Source: Verrucomicrobiota bacterium (GTDB lineage: Bacteria > Verrucomicrobiota > Kiritimatiellia > Kiritimatiellales > Pontiellaceae). Taken from it: a stretch of 6,738 nucleotides of DNA. The translations under genes were made by a program, and so were the position numbers. The notes below the pieces were generated by a model, which worked only from the letters and a program-made list of their open reading frames with translations, ran no database searches and was not told where the DNA came from. Positions 1 to 6,738 of the stretch are shown one piece after another. Numbering within the stretch: position 1 is the first letter of the stretch; the number at the start of each line of letters is the position of its first letter. Location of the stretch: contig DOEU01000058.1 of assembly GCA_003532555.1 (NCBI GenBank), forward strand, positions 1 through 6,738. The letters are read 5' to 3'.

Positions 1-1287
1 ATCATGGTACCCTTCTCTTTTGAAGGCAAATGGACTATTACAGAAATTGCTCCGGCCGGTGCCTACACCGTGGAAAAAGTGATTGCTACACTGAAAGACG
101 AAAAAGGCAATACACGCGAATGTCAAATTATGCAAAAATGGCCTGTTAAAGTGCCTATTCAATGTTATGCAGAGAGGCTACGTCCCGAAGAATCAATGGC
201 AACTAAATTGCGGACGATCGATACATTTTTCCCGGTTGCTAAAGGAGGAACATACTGTATTCCAGGCCCCTTCGGTGCTGGTAAAACCGTTCTTCAGCAG
301 GTTACATCGCGCAACGCAGAAGTAGATATTGTAATTGTTGCAGCCTGTGGAGAGCGTGCGGGTGAGGTGGTTGAAACTCTTCGTGAATTTCCTGAAGTTA
401 TCGATCCGAAAACCGGCAAAAGCTTGATGGAACGAACGCTTATCATTTGCAACACTAGCTCCATGCCTGTAGCTGCTCGCGAAGCTTCAGTTTACACGGG
501 TGTAACATTGGCTGAATATTATCGGCAAATGGGACTAGACGTTCTCTTGCTAGCTGACTCAACCTCACGTTGGGCGCAAGCGTTACGTGAAATGTCGGGT
601 CGACTGGAAGAAATTCCTGGAGAAGAAGCCTTTCCAGCCTATCTTGAATCTGTGATCGCTTCGTTCTATGAACGGGGTGGTGTCGTTCGCCTGAAGAACG
701 GTGAAAAAGGATCAGTAACGATTGGTGGAACGGTTTCACCAGCAGGTGGTAACTTTGAAGAACCAGTCACGCAGGCCACACTGAAGGTGGTTGGCGCTTT
801 CCACGGTCTTTCGCGTTCACGCTCGGATGCGCGTCGATATCCAGCCATTGATCCTCTCGAAAGTTGGAGTAAATATCCCAGCGTTGTTTCTGAAGAAGAT
901 TTAGCGTCTGCAAACCAAGTACTCCGAAATGGGAACGAAGTGGGTCAAATGATGAAGGTAGTCGGTGAAGAAGGAACTTCACTGGATGATTTCATTACGT
1001 ATTTGAAGAGTGAATACATCGATAACACTTACTTGCAACAGAATGCCTTCGATGACATAGACTCTAACAACTCGATAGATCGTCAGCGTTTTGTCTTTTC
1101 ATTGCTACTTGAGTTGATGGATTCAACCTTGCACTTCAACGATAAAGCAGAAGCACGAACATTTTTCCAACGAATCTCCCAGCAGTCTCGTGATATGAAC
1201 GGCTGTGTTTATGAATCAGAAGAATTTAATCAATGTGTTGAGCAGTGGAAGACATTGCTTGCGGAGGGTACCGAAGATGCAAAATAA
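1..1287 (+). CDS. atpA: V-type ATP synthase/ATPase catalytic subunit A, 5' partial
   Basis: Catalytic nucleotide-binding subunit of the soluble V1/A1 head; three copies alternate with subunit B and hydrolyse or make ATP. The frame is open to the window edge, and the ATG at position 4 is internal: family members are about 580-600 residues and only about 428 are present, so roughly 160 N-terminal residues lie upstream. Counting that ATG as residue 1, the Walker A loop GPFGAGKT is at 88-95 and GERAGE at 116-121, whose E117 is the expected catalytic glutamate. The Walker B strand [10 protein letters not shown] is at 181-190, followed by [19 protein letters not shown] (198-216) and [16 protein letters not shown] (245-260). 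The remainder is the C-terminal helical domain, containing [12 protein letters not shown] and YLQQNAF. Motif content and the absence of an F-type DELSEED region exclude F1 alpha or beta. The last 11 bases overlap the B gene, which indicates translational coupling in one operon. Confidence 0.97.
   Translation: MMVPFSFEGKWTITEIAPAGAYTVEKVIATLKDEKGNTRECQIMQKWPVKVPIQCYAERLRPEESMATKLRTIDTFFPVAKGGTYCIPGPFGAGKTVLQQVTSRNAEVDIVIVAACGERAGEVVETLREFPEVIDPKTGKSLMERTLIICNTSSMPVAAREASVYTGVTLAEYYRQMGLDVLLLADSTSRWAQALREMSGRLEEIPGEEAFPAYLESVIASFYERGGVVRLKNGEKGSVTIGGTVSPAGGNFEEPVTQATLKVVGAFHGLSRSRSDARRYPAIDPLESWSKYPSVVSEEDLASANQVLRNGNEVGQMMKVVGEEGTSLDDFITYLKSEYIDNTYLQQNAFDDIDSNNSIDRQRFVFSLLLELMDSTLHFNDKAEARTFFQRISQQSRDMNGCVYESEEFNQCVEQWKTLLAEGTEDAK
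1263..1268 (+). promoter_or_regulatory. Ribosome binding site of atpB (decides the start)
   Basis: GGAGGG lies inside the end of the A coding region, 8 bases before the ATG at 1277. It supports 1277 as the start of B rather than the in-frame ATG at 1205, which would add 24 residues unlike any B-subunit N-terminus. Confidence 0.75.
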
Positions 1288-2578
1288 AGTTTATCATCGT
1301 GTAGAGTCGATCACAGGTAACGTAATTGTCGTTAAAGCTGAAAATGTAATTGCGGGAGAATTAGCTCAGGTTGAATCCAATTTTGGCTCTTCTTTAGCGC
1401 AGGTTATTCGCCTTGAAAAAAAATTAGTCTATCTTCAGGTATTTTCCGGAGGACGTGGAGTAGGAACGGATGCTAAGATCCGGTTCCTTGGAAGAACCAT
1501 GCAAGTTCCCTTCTCTGAAAACCTCTTAGGACGTGTCTTCACTGGTTCCGGTAATCCTCGAGACAATGGTCCTGATATTACGGAAAATATGATCGAAATT
1601 GGAGGTCCTTCCGTAAACCCTGCCAAACGAATTATTCCACAAAATATGGTTCGGACTGGTATTCCAATGATTGACCTTTTCAACACTTTGGTTGAATCAC
1701 AAAAATTGCCTATTTTTTCCGTTGCAGGTGAACCCTACAACGAATTGCTCGCGCAGATTGCATTACAAGCGGAAGTAGATGTGATCATCCTTGGCGGGAT
1801 GGGTTTAAAGCATGATGACTACCTCTTCTTCAGGGATAAATTGGATGAAAGCGGCGCACTATCTAGAACGGTTATGTTTGTGCATACCGCATCCGATCCA
1901 ACGGTCGAATGCTTATTGGTTCCTGATGTATCTCTAGCGGTTGCCGAACAATATGCTTTGCAAGACAAACGGGTATTGGTTCTTTTAACTGATTTGACAA
2001 ACTTTGCCGATTCGATGAAGGAAGTGGCCATTACCATGGAACAGATTCCTTCGAATCGTGGTTATCCCGGTGACTTATACTCACAGCTTGCGGCTCGCTA
2101 CGAAAAAGCAGTCGATTTTGAAGGTAGTGGATCGATTACTATTCTAGGTGTCACAACCATGCCGGGTGACGATGTGACCCACCCTGTTCCTGATAACACC
2201 GGATATATCACAGAAGGTCAGTTCTATTTGAAAAACGGACGGATCGAACCCTTCGGATCTTTAAGTCGTCTAAAACAGATGGTTAATAAAGATACTCGAG
2301 AAGATCACCGGACAGTAATGGATACCATGATTCAGCTTTATGCTTCGTATAAAGAGACTTTAGAGAAACAATCGATGGGATTCCGGATGAGTGATTGGGA
2401 TGCCAAACTACTTACTTATGGGGAACGTTTTGAATCAGAGATGATGGATATCAGTATAAACATACCTTTAGAAGAAGCCTTGGATGCCGGATGGAAAATT
2501 CTAGCTGACTGCTTTGATCCAGCTGAAACAGGAATCTCCTCTAAACTCACTGATAAATTCTGGCCAACAAGCGCATAA
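1277..2578 (+). CDS. atpB: V-type ATP synthase/ATPase subunit B (regulatory)
   Basis: Non-catalytic nucleotide-binding subunit that alternates with A in the head hexamer. The 433-residue product is the usual length for bacterial V-type B subunits. It begins [17 protein letters not shown], a typical N-terminal beta-barrel start. As expected for B there is no Walker A loop; the equivalent stretch reads SVAGEPYN (148-155). Other family marks are [13 protein letters not shown] (124-136), [10 protein letters not shown] (236-245), [17 protein letters not shown] (262-278), [18 protein letters not shown] (301-318) and SLSRL (328-332), whose R331 is at the position of the arginine finger that completes the catalytic site on A (assigned by analogy). 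The start at 1277 is chosen for its good ribosome binding site and family fit; a longer frame from 1205 exists but overlaps A by 83 bases. It overlaps A by 11 bases and ends 6 bases before D. Confidence 0.97.
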   Translation: MQNKVYHRVESITGNVIVVKAENVIAGELAQVESNFGSSLAQVIRLEKKLVYLQVFSGGRGVGTDAKIRFLGRTMQVPFSENLLGRVFTGSGNPRDNGPDITENMIEIGGPSVNPAKRIIPQNMVRTGIPMIDLFNTLVESQKLPIFSVAGEPYNELLAQIALQAEVDVIILGGMGLKHDDYLFFRDKLDESGALSRTVMFVHTASDPTVECLLVPDVSLAVAEQYALQDKRVLVLLTDLTNFADSMKEVAITMEQIPSNRGYPGDLYSQLAARYEKAVDFEGSGSITILGVTTMPGDDVTHPVPDNTGYITEGQFYLKNGRIEPFGSLSRLKQMVNKDTREDHRTVMDTMIQLYASYKETLEKQSMGFRMSDWDAKLLTYGERFESEMMDISINIPLEEALDAGWKILADCFDPAETGISSKLTDKFWPTSA

Positions 2579-2584
2579 AACCAC

Positions 2585-3172
2585 ATGGCAAAAATTAAAT
2601 TAACCAAAAATGAGTTAAAATCGCAGCGGGATGCCCTTAAGCGTTTTCAGCGTTATCTTCCAACCCTTCAACTGAAGAAACAACAGTTGCAGATGGAGAT
2701 GCGTAAACTTGATTTGGAAATTAATAAAAAACGCCAAGAGGAAAAAGCCGCTAGATCTAGTTTAGCAAGTTGGATTCATCTTTATTCAGAACCCATTGAT
2801 TTGAGCGAGTATGTATCTATTCAGCGCTTAAAAACTTCGAGAGGAAACATTGCAGGAGTTAATATCCCTATTCTCGAAGACCTTGAATTCCACGAAGATA
2901 CCCCTGATCTCTTTGAAACGGACGCATGGATAGACCAAGGAGTAGATACACTCAAACAATTAATGCGTCTTCGTGTAGAGCGTCAAGTAATGGAAGAACA
3001 ACATCGACTCTTAAGTGAAGAGTTACGAACCACAACACAACGAGTTAATCTATTCGAGAAAGTCAAAATTCCAGAAGCGAAAGAGAACATTCGTGTTATC
3101 CGGATTTTCATGGGTGATCAACAAACAGCTTCCGTAGCACGCTCAAAAATTGCCAAAGGAAAAGGTGCATGA
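2585..3172 (+). CDS. atpD: V-type ATP synthase/ATPase subunit D (central shaft)
   Basis: Subunit D is the rotating coiled-coil shaft inside the A3B3 head; it links catalysis to the membrane ring and corresponds functionally to F-type gamma. The product has 195 residues, close to the usual 200-210. The N-terminal helix (about 2-60) carries LTKNELKSQRDALKRFQRYL (6-25), a recognisable D-family start, and is rich in Lys, Gln and Glu. A less conserved middle (about 65-115) is followed by a second long helix (about 116-178) with the family signature RVNLFEKVKIPEAKENIRVI (153-172). The start at 2585 fits the family N-terminus. No clear Shine-Dalgarno sequence precedes it; the B stop is only 6 bases upstream, so re-initiation or coupling from B is likely. 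The stop TGA overlaps the next start as ATGA. This gene should not be confused with F-type atpD (beta). Confidence 0.95.
   Translation: MAKIKLTKNELKSQRDALKRFQRYLPTLQLKKQQLQMEMRKLDLEINKKRQEEKAARSSLASWIHLYSEPIDLSEYVSIQRLKTSRGNIAGVNIPILEDLEFHEDTPDLFETDAWIDQGVDTLKQLMRLRVERQVMEEQHRLLSEELRTTTQRVNLFEKVKIPEAKENIRVIRIFMGDQQTASVARSKIAKGKGA
3155..3160 (+). promoter_or_regulatory. Ribosome binding site of atpI
   Basis: AAAGGA lies 8 bases before the ATG at 3169, inside the end of the D gene. It favours this start over the in-frame ATG at 3181, which has only a poor upstream match. Confidence 0.5.
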
Positions 3173-4944
3173 TCGTTAAGATGAATAAATTAACACTGAT
3201 CTGTACTGCTGGACAGCAAGAACAGACGCTCGATGAACTCCGCGAGCTTAAAGCGGTTCATATTGAGCATGTACAATCTCCATCTGGTGATGCGGTTGAG
3301 CAGTCCAAACAAGCATTAACACACGTTGAAAAAGCCAAACTTGCCCTTAGTTCATATGATTCCCCTACCTCGTCTCATGTTGTTTCTTCGGATATAGCTG
3401 ACGAGGTGTGGACTTGTTTGCATGAAGAAACCGAACTCAAAGAACGGCTACAATGGCTGCAGTCCGAGCAAGAACGTGTAAAACCTTTTGGCCAATTTAA
3501 TCCCGAGAGCTTGCAAAAGTTGATCGATGCAGACTTAATCGTAAAACTTTGTCAGTATGGAATTAAAGAAACTATCTCATGGCCTAAAAATATTGAAGTT
3601 ATTGAAATTAACCGCGATAAAGCAACCATCTATGCGATGGGCATCGCTAAGCACTCATTTGAGCTTCCCTGCTCTGAGATTCGTATTCCAACCATGTCAC
3701 TTACCGATCTCACACACGAGATGGACATCGTGGAGCAACACCTCCAGAGTTTACATGAAAAGATGATCGTACTTGCAGGGAGCCGTGATCAGCTTGAACA
3801 GCTCTATGCATCCAAACAAGATGAATTAACCTTTCAAGAAGTAAAACAAGGTATGGCGTCTTCCGAACATCTGGTCTATCTACAAGGCTACATCCCGGTC
3901 GATCAAATAGATGCGCTCGAAGCCACCGCAGCCCATCAAGGCTGGGGATACGTTTTAGATGAAATTGGCCCAGATGATCAGCCACCTACATTACTTCGGA
4001 ACCCAAAATGGGTTGATCCAATTAAAGCCGTATTAGGCGTTATCGGAGTTGTTCCCGGTTATAAAGAACTCGATGTGAGTGCCGTCTTTCTACTTTTCCT
4101 TAGTATCTTCTTCGCTCTTTTAATCGGAGATGCTGGCTACGGGCTTCTTTTTATTGGATTAACCATATTTGCCCAACGAAAAAACAAGCAAGCCCCCTCG
4201 TATGTCTTTAATTTATTATACATTATGAGCAGTTGTACAGTGGTATGGGGCGCCTTAACGGGCACCTATTTCGGTATAAACTTCGAATATCTTCCTGCTC
4301 CCCTACAACACCTCACTAATAATTGGCTAAGAGGTAATGGTGATGATGCGCTTGCCATGAACAATGTTATGTTTTTCTGCTTTGTTTTAGGCACGTTTCA
4401 TCTGGTTATCGGCCATGTATGGAATTTGATACGTAAAATAAACTCATGGGCAGCACTTGCTGACTTGGGCTGGATTTGTTCTACCGTAACAATGTTCTTT
4501 GCTGTTCGTATGATGGTTCTTGGAGAATCATTTCCATCACCCATGCTTTATGTCTTAGGAGTGGGTCTGATCATGATTGTTGTGAGTCTGGTTATGGAAA
4601 AAGAATATTTTGGGCTTGTTACCCTTGCCCTCGATGTTATCAGTAATTTTGTGGATATTATTTCATATGTACGCCTCTATGCCGTAGGAGCTGCCTCCTT
4701 CGCCATCGCAAATGCCTTTAACACGATGGCTATCGAGGCTCTAGGAAGTAGCGGAGTCATTGTTGGAGGTCTTATTGCGGCTCTTGCCCTCTTCGGTGGG
4801 CATGCGCTAAACATTTTGCTCTGTGCCATGGGGATTTTGGTTCATGGCATTCGACTAAATACACTTGAATTTTCGAGTCATGCAGGTGTTCAATGGGGTG
4901 GAACTCATTATAATCCTTTTAAACGAACAAACGGAAAAATTTAA
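3169..4944 (+). CDS. atpI: V-type ATP synthase/ATPase subunit I (membrane stator, a-subunit)
   Basis: Subunit I is the stator of the membrane part, equivalent to the eukaryotic a-subunit; it holds the ion half-channels beside the K ring and anchors the peripheral stalk. The 591-residue product has the expected two halves. The cytoplasmic half (1 to about 300) is charged, with coiled-coil-prone stretches near 80-104 and 180-225. The membrane half has about seven to eight hydrophobic segments: roughly 303-335 (one hairpin around GDAGYG, 320-325), 347-367, 398-418, 432-451, 459-475, 485-515 and 527-560. R502 in ISYVRLYAVGAASFAIANAF (497-516) corresponds to the essential arginine equivalent to yeast Vph1 R735, and R562 in HGIRLNTLEF matches the second conserved arginine. 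GTYFGINFE (365-373) is another family mark. The start overlaps the D stop as ATGA, which implies coupling. An alternative start at 3181 would remove four residues. The name must not be confused with the small F-type AtpI. Confidence 0.96.
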   Translation: MIVKMNKLTLICTAGQQEQTLDELRELKAVHIEHVQSPSGDAVEQSKQALTHVEKAKLALSSYDSPTSSHVVSSDIADEVWTCLHEETELKERLQWLQSEQERVKPFGQFNPESLQKLIDADLIVKLCQYGIKETISWPKNIEVIEINRDKATIYAMGIAKHSFELPCSEIRIPTMSLTDLTHEMDIVEQHLQSLHEKMIVLAGSRDQLEQLYASKQDELTFQEVKQGMASSEHLVYLQGYIPVDQIDALEATAAHQGWGYVLDEIGPDDQPPTLLRNPKWVDPIKAVLGVIGVVPGYKELDVSAVFLLFLSIFFALLIGDAGYGLLFIGLTIFAQRKNKQAPSYVFNLLYIMSSCTVVWGALTGTYFGINFEYLPAPLQHLTNNWLRGNGDDALAMNNVMFFCFVLGTFHLVIGHVWNLIRKINSWAALADLGWICSTVTMFFAVRMMVLGESFPSPMLYVLGVGLIMIVVSLVMEKEYFGLVTLALDVISNFVDIISYVRLYAVGAASFAIANAFNTMAIEALGSSGVIVGGLIAALALFGGHALNILLCAMGILVHGIRLNTLEFSSHAGVQWGGTHYNPFKRTNGKI

Positions 4945-4962
4945 TCTTAGGAACGGATCAAC

Positions 4963-4968
4963 GGAGGT
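4963..4968 (+). promoter_or_regulatory. Strong ribosome binding site of atpK
   Basis: GGAGGT, a near-perfect anti-16S match, lies 5 bases before the ATG at 4974. It is the best such site in the window and sits in the only gap of notable size (29 bases) between ATPase genes. This fits the need for many K copies per complex. Confidence 0.8.
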
Positions 4969-4973
4969 AAATC

Positions 4974-5411
4974 ATGGACGTAACAACATTGACAGCACTC
5001 GCAAAACTAGGCGCCGCCATGGCACTTGGATTTGCTGCGATTGGATCAGCATTAGGCACAGGAACAGCAGGAATGGCTGGTATCGGTGCATGGAAAAAAT
5101 GTTATCTTCAGGGGAAAGCAGCACCTTTTATTTTATTGGTGTTTATCGGAGCCCCACTCTCACAGACTATTTATGGTCTACTTTTAATGAACTTTATCAT
5201 AGGAGCAGATGCATCACCGGTTCTTCTTGGAGCAGGGATCATTGGCGGTATTGCCATGGGATTCTCAGCTTGGTACCAAGGAAAAGCGGGTGCGGCAGGC
5301 TGCGATGCATTGGCTGAAACAGGTGAAGGTTTTGGTAACTATCTAACGACGCTTGGAATCATCGAAACGGTGGCTCTCTTCGTGATGATCTTTATTCAAC
5401 AAACTTTTTAA
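4974..5411 (+). CDS. atpK: V-type ATP synthase/ATPase subunit K (rotor ring proteolipid)
   Basis: Subunit K forms the membrane rotor ring that carries ions past subunit I. The 145-residue product is a duplicated-hairpin (four transmembrane helix) proteolipid like Enterococcus hirae NtpK, unlike the single-hairpin c-subunit of F-type enzymes. Hydrophobic segments are about 7-37, 50-78, 83-105 and 121-143, rich in Gly and Ala. The second helix carries GAPLSQTIYGLLL (59-71) with Gln at 64 and no carboxylate; the fourth carries GIIETVALFV (128-137) with E131, the single ion-binding carboxylate per monomer. S63, Q64, Q102 and E131 align by motif with the E. hirae Na+ ligands T64, Q65, Q110 and E139, so Na+ coupling is possible (inference). 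It is the last gene of the ATPase operon, followed 21 bases later by a terminator. An overlapping frame at 4865-5317 is a shadow. Confidence 0.96.
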   Translation: MDVTTLTALAKLGAAMALGFAAIGSALGTGTAGMAGIGAWKKCYLQGKAAPFILLVFIGAPLSQTIYGLLLMNFIIGADASPVLLGAGIIGGIAMGFSAWYQGKAGAAGCDALAETGEGFGNYLTTLGIIETVALFVMIFIQQTF

Positions 5412-5432
5412 CTAAATGTTAGATTGCATTTG

Positions 5433-5459
5433 AACGCTCCGTTTAACGGAGCGTTTTTT
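5433..5459 (+). terminator. Rho-independent terminator ending the V-ATPase operon
   Basis: A perfect 9-bp inverted repeat, AACGCTCCG (5433-5441) and CGGAGCGTT (5447-5455), surrounds the loop TTTAA; the tract of six T's at 5454-5459 begins with the last two bases of the stem. The stem is G+C-rich in its centre. It starts 21 bases after the atpK stop and should end the operon before the NIF3 gene. The upstream side has no A-tract, so it appears to work only in the + direction. Confidence 0.93.
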
Positions 5460-5508
5460 ATAGAAACAGAATCTTTTAAAATGGTCTGTTTTAGTCATAC
5501 TGCATCGG

Positions 5509-6288
5509 ATGAAACTCAATCAAATAACCGCACTTTTGAATAATATCGCCCCGCTTGAACTAGCAGCAGACTGGGATAATGTAGGTCTTCTATTGGAACC
5601 AAAACCAGATGCTTCCATTAAGCGGGTCTTGTTAAGCGTTGATCTCACGCAGTCCGTTATTGAAGAGGCCATTAAGAAAAAAGTGAATCTAATTCTCTGC
5701 TATCATCCGATTCTTTTTAAGCCCGTTCAGTCGCTTTGTATGTCATCCCCTTTCGATCGAAATCTGTTATTACTTATACAAAAAAAAATAGCCCTCTATT
5801 CGCCTCATACCGCACTCGATCATGTAATTGGTGGTGTTAATGACTGGTTGATTGATGGCTGTGGTGTTGGAGAAGTTACATTTATCAATCCTTCGAAAGA
5901 TCAACTATCGGGAGCAGGACGGATGCTTTCATTGAATCGAGCTGTGAGCATTAATACACTCTGCAAACGGATTAAATCTCATCTTCACACGCCCTATCTT
6001 CGCGTAGCACCTGGAGCGTCAAATAACATTAGAACGATTGCCTGTTGTGCGGGTGCGGGTGCATCCGTACTCACAGATGTTCAAGCCGATTGTTATTTGA
6101 CAGGTGAAATGAGCCACCACGATGTATTGGCTGCACAAGCGACTGGATCCACCGTTATATTGAGTGAACATACGCATACCGAACGGGGTTTCTTACCTTT
6201 ATATCAATCCATTATTCAAAAAGCATTGAATGCTCCTGTTGAACTTATAATCTCTACACAGGATAAAGATCCTTTACATCTCAAATAA
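5509..6288 (+). CDS. NIF3-family dinuclear metal-centre protein (NIF3L1-like)
   Basis: Member of the NIF3/YbgI/YqfO family, which forms ring-shaped oligomers with a two-metal site facing an inner cavity. Homologues are often labelled GTP cyclohydrolase I type 2, but the physiological role is unsettled and I do not assign a reaction. The product has 259 residues, the short form without the inserted central domain of Bacillus YqfO or human NIF3L1. Family marks in order: DWDNVGLLLEP (21-31), LILCYHPILFKP (61-72), IALYSPHTALD (94-104), GVNDWL (109-114), AGAGASVL (181-188), DCYLTGEMSHHD (194-205) and SEHTHTERGFL (219-229). Expected metal ligands are H66, D104, H221 and E225; position 65 is Tyr where YbgI-type proteins have a second His. 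The wording of several motifs resembles eukaryotic NIF3L1. The start at 5509 gives the typical N-terminus, although the ribosome binding site is weak. It lies after the terminator and 16 bases before purM, so those two probably share a transcript. Confidence 0.93.
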   Translation: MKLNQITALLNNIAPLELAADWDNVGLLLEPKPDASIKRVLLSVDLTQSVIEEAIKKKVNLILCYHPILFKPVQSLCMSSPFDRNLLLLIQKKIALYSPHTALDHVIGGVNDWLIDGCGVGEVTFINPSKDQLSGAGRMLSLNRAVSINTLCKRIKSHLHTPYLRVAPGASNNIRTIACCAGAGASVLTDVQADCYLTGEMSHHDVLAAQATGSTVILSEHTHTERGFLPLYQSIIQKALNAPVELIISTQDKDPLHLK

Positions 6289-6304
6289 AAAGTGGAAACC
6301 AGAT

Positions 6305-6738
6305 ATGCCGAAAAAAAAGAAATCAGCTTATGCCGAAGCCGGTGTTGATATTGATACCATGATGACCTCTCTTAAACGGATTGGACACAAAGTACAACAG
6401 ACCAATACAGCAGGTGTTGTCAGTGAATTAGGTTCTTTCGGAGGCCTATTTAAATCCCCTGGTAAAGATCACTTATTGGTAAGCTCTGTAGATGGTGTTG
6501 GTACTAAACTCAAAGTAGCTCATTTAGCTGATCGACACGATACGGTAGGACAAGATCTGGTTAACCACTGTGTTAACGATATTTTAGTCCAAGGTGCTAA
6601 ACCTCTCTTCTTTCTCGATTATCTTGGAACTGCCGCTCTCAAACCTAGTGTTTTCGAAGATGTGATTGGTGGGTTTTGCAAAGCCTGCAAACAAAACAAT
6701 ATGTCACTCTTGGGAGGCGAGACAGCTGAAATGCCTGG
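6305..6738 (+). CDS. purM: Phosphoribosylformylglycinamidine cyclo-ligase (AIR synthetase), 3' partial
   Basis: PurM converts FGAM to aminoimidazole ribonucleotide with ATP, the fifth step of de novo purine synthesis, in the cytosol. The frame stays open from the ATG at 6305 to the window edge, giving 144 full codons of an enzyme normally near 345 residues; the rest lies downstream. The N-terminal part reads SAYAEAGVDID (7-17), then SVDGVGTKLKVA (61-72), RHDTVGQDLVNHCVNDILVQ (77-96), LFFLDYLGT (101-109) and LLGGETAEMPG (135-145), all hallmarks of the PurM family's ATP-binding half. The N-terminus has a run of four lysines (3-6) encoded largely by a run of A's. The start is supported by family fit; the ribosome binding site is poor (AGTGG at 6291-6295). 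It follows the NIF3 gene by 16 bases and is likely co-transcribed with it. Confidence 0.96.
   Translation, partial: MPKKKKSAYAEAGVDIDTMMTSLKRIGHKVQQTNTAGVVSELGSFGGLFKSPGKDHLLVSSVDGVGTKLKVAHLADRHDTVGQDLVNHCVNDILVQGAKPLFFLDYLGTAALKPSVFEDVIGGFCKACKQNNMSLLGGETAEMP

Noticed and set aside
4..6. The ATG at position 4 as the true start of subunit A
   Set aside because: The frame continues upstream to the window edge and about 160 residues of the usual N-terminal domain are missing, so this Met is internal.
1205..1276. A longer N-terminus for subunit B starting at the ATG at 1205
   Set aside because: The extra 24 residues do not resemble any B subunit and would overlap A by 83 bases, while the ATG at 1277 has a good ribosome binding site and a normal N-terminus.
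455..2607. Several minus-strand open frames (455-739, 666-848, 767-982, 1435-1686, 1819-2037, 2416-2607)
   Set aside because: All lie opposite strongly conserved A and B coding sequence, and their products look random. The same applies to 3710-3985 on the minus strand and 3557-3766 on the plus strand, opposite or within atpI.
4865..5317. A 150-codon open frame overlapping the end of atpI and most of atpK
   Set aside because: Its product is low in hydrophobic structure, rich in Arg, Ser and Cys, and matches no family; it is a shadow of atpK in another frame.
5460..5508. Promoter for the NIF3 gene, with TAAAAT at 5477-5482 or CATACT at 5496-5501 as a -10 box
   Set aside because: A promoter is expected after the terminator, but neither candidate has a convincing -35 box at the right distance, so I do not place one.

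Overview
The window carries the 3' part of a bacterial V-type (A/V-type) ATPase operon, then a Rho-independent terminator, then a second transcription unit that begins with a NIF3-family gene and runs into the start of purM. Everything is on the + strand and densely packed. I see no mobile element, CRISPR array, RNA gene or phage gene.

Organism: the order A-B-D-I-K is the one known from Chlamydiae, spirochaetes and related PVC bacteria. It differs from the archaeal/Thermus/Enterococcus layout, where C, F and other stalk genes sit among these subunits. The A subunit carries GERAGE instead of the archaeal GERGNE, and A, B and D read like chlamydial and spirochaetal homologues from memory. TGA is used as a stop codon (end of the D gene), so the ordinary bacterial code fits. 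Base composition looks moderate (by eye in the 40s % G+C, not counted). I therefore infer a PVC-group or spirochaete-like bacterium, with no confident genus.

Layout: 1-1287 V-ATPase subunit A, N-terminus cut off by the window edge; 1277-2578 subunit B (11-base overlap with A); 2585-3172 subunit D; 3169-4944 subunit I (ATGA overlap with D); 4974-5411 subunit K with a strong ribosome binding site; 5433-5459 terminator; 5509-6288 NIF3-family protein; 6305-6738 start of purM, cut by the window edge.

How it works together: A and B form the ATP-binding hexamer, D is the central shaft, I is the membrane stator with the ion half-channels, and K forms the rotor ring. K keeps the residues that bind Na+ in the Enterococcus hirae ring, so a Na+-coupled enzyme is plausible. 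The NIF3 and purM genes are unrelated to the ATPase and are separated from it by the terminator. I do not see a previously undescribed system. The most notable point is that the NIF3 protein resembles the eukaryotic NIF3L1 type more than the usual bacterial type.
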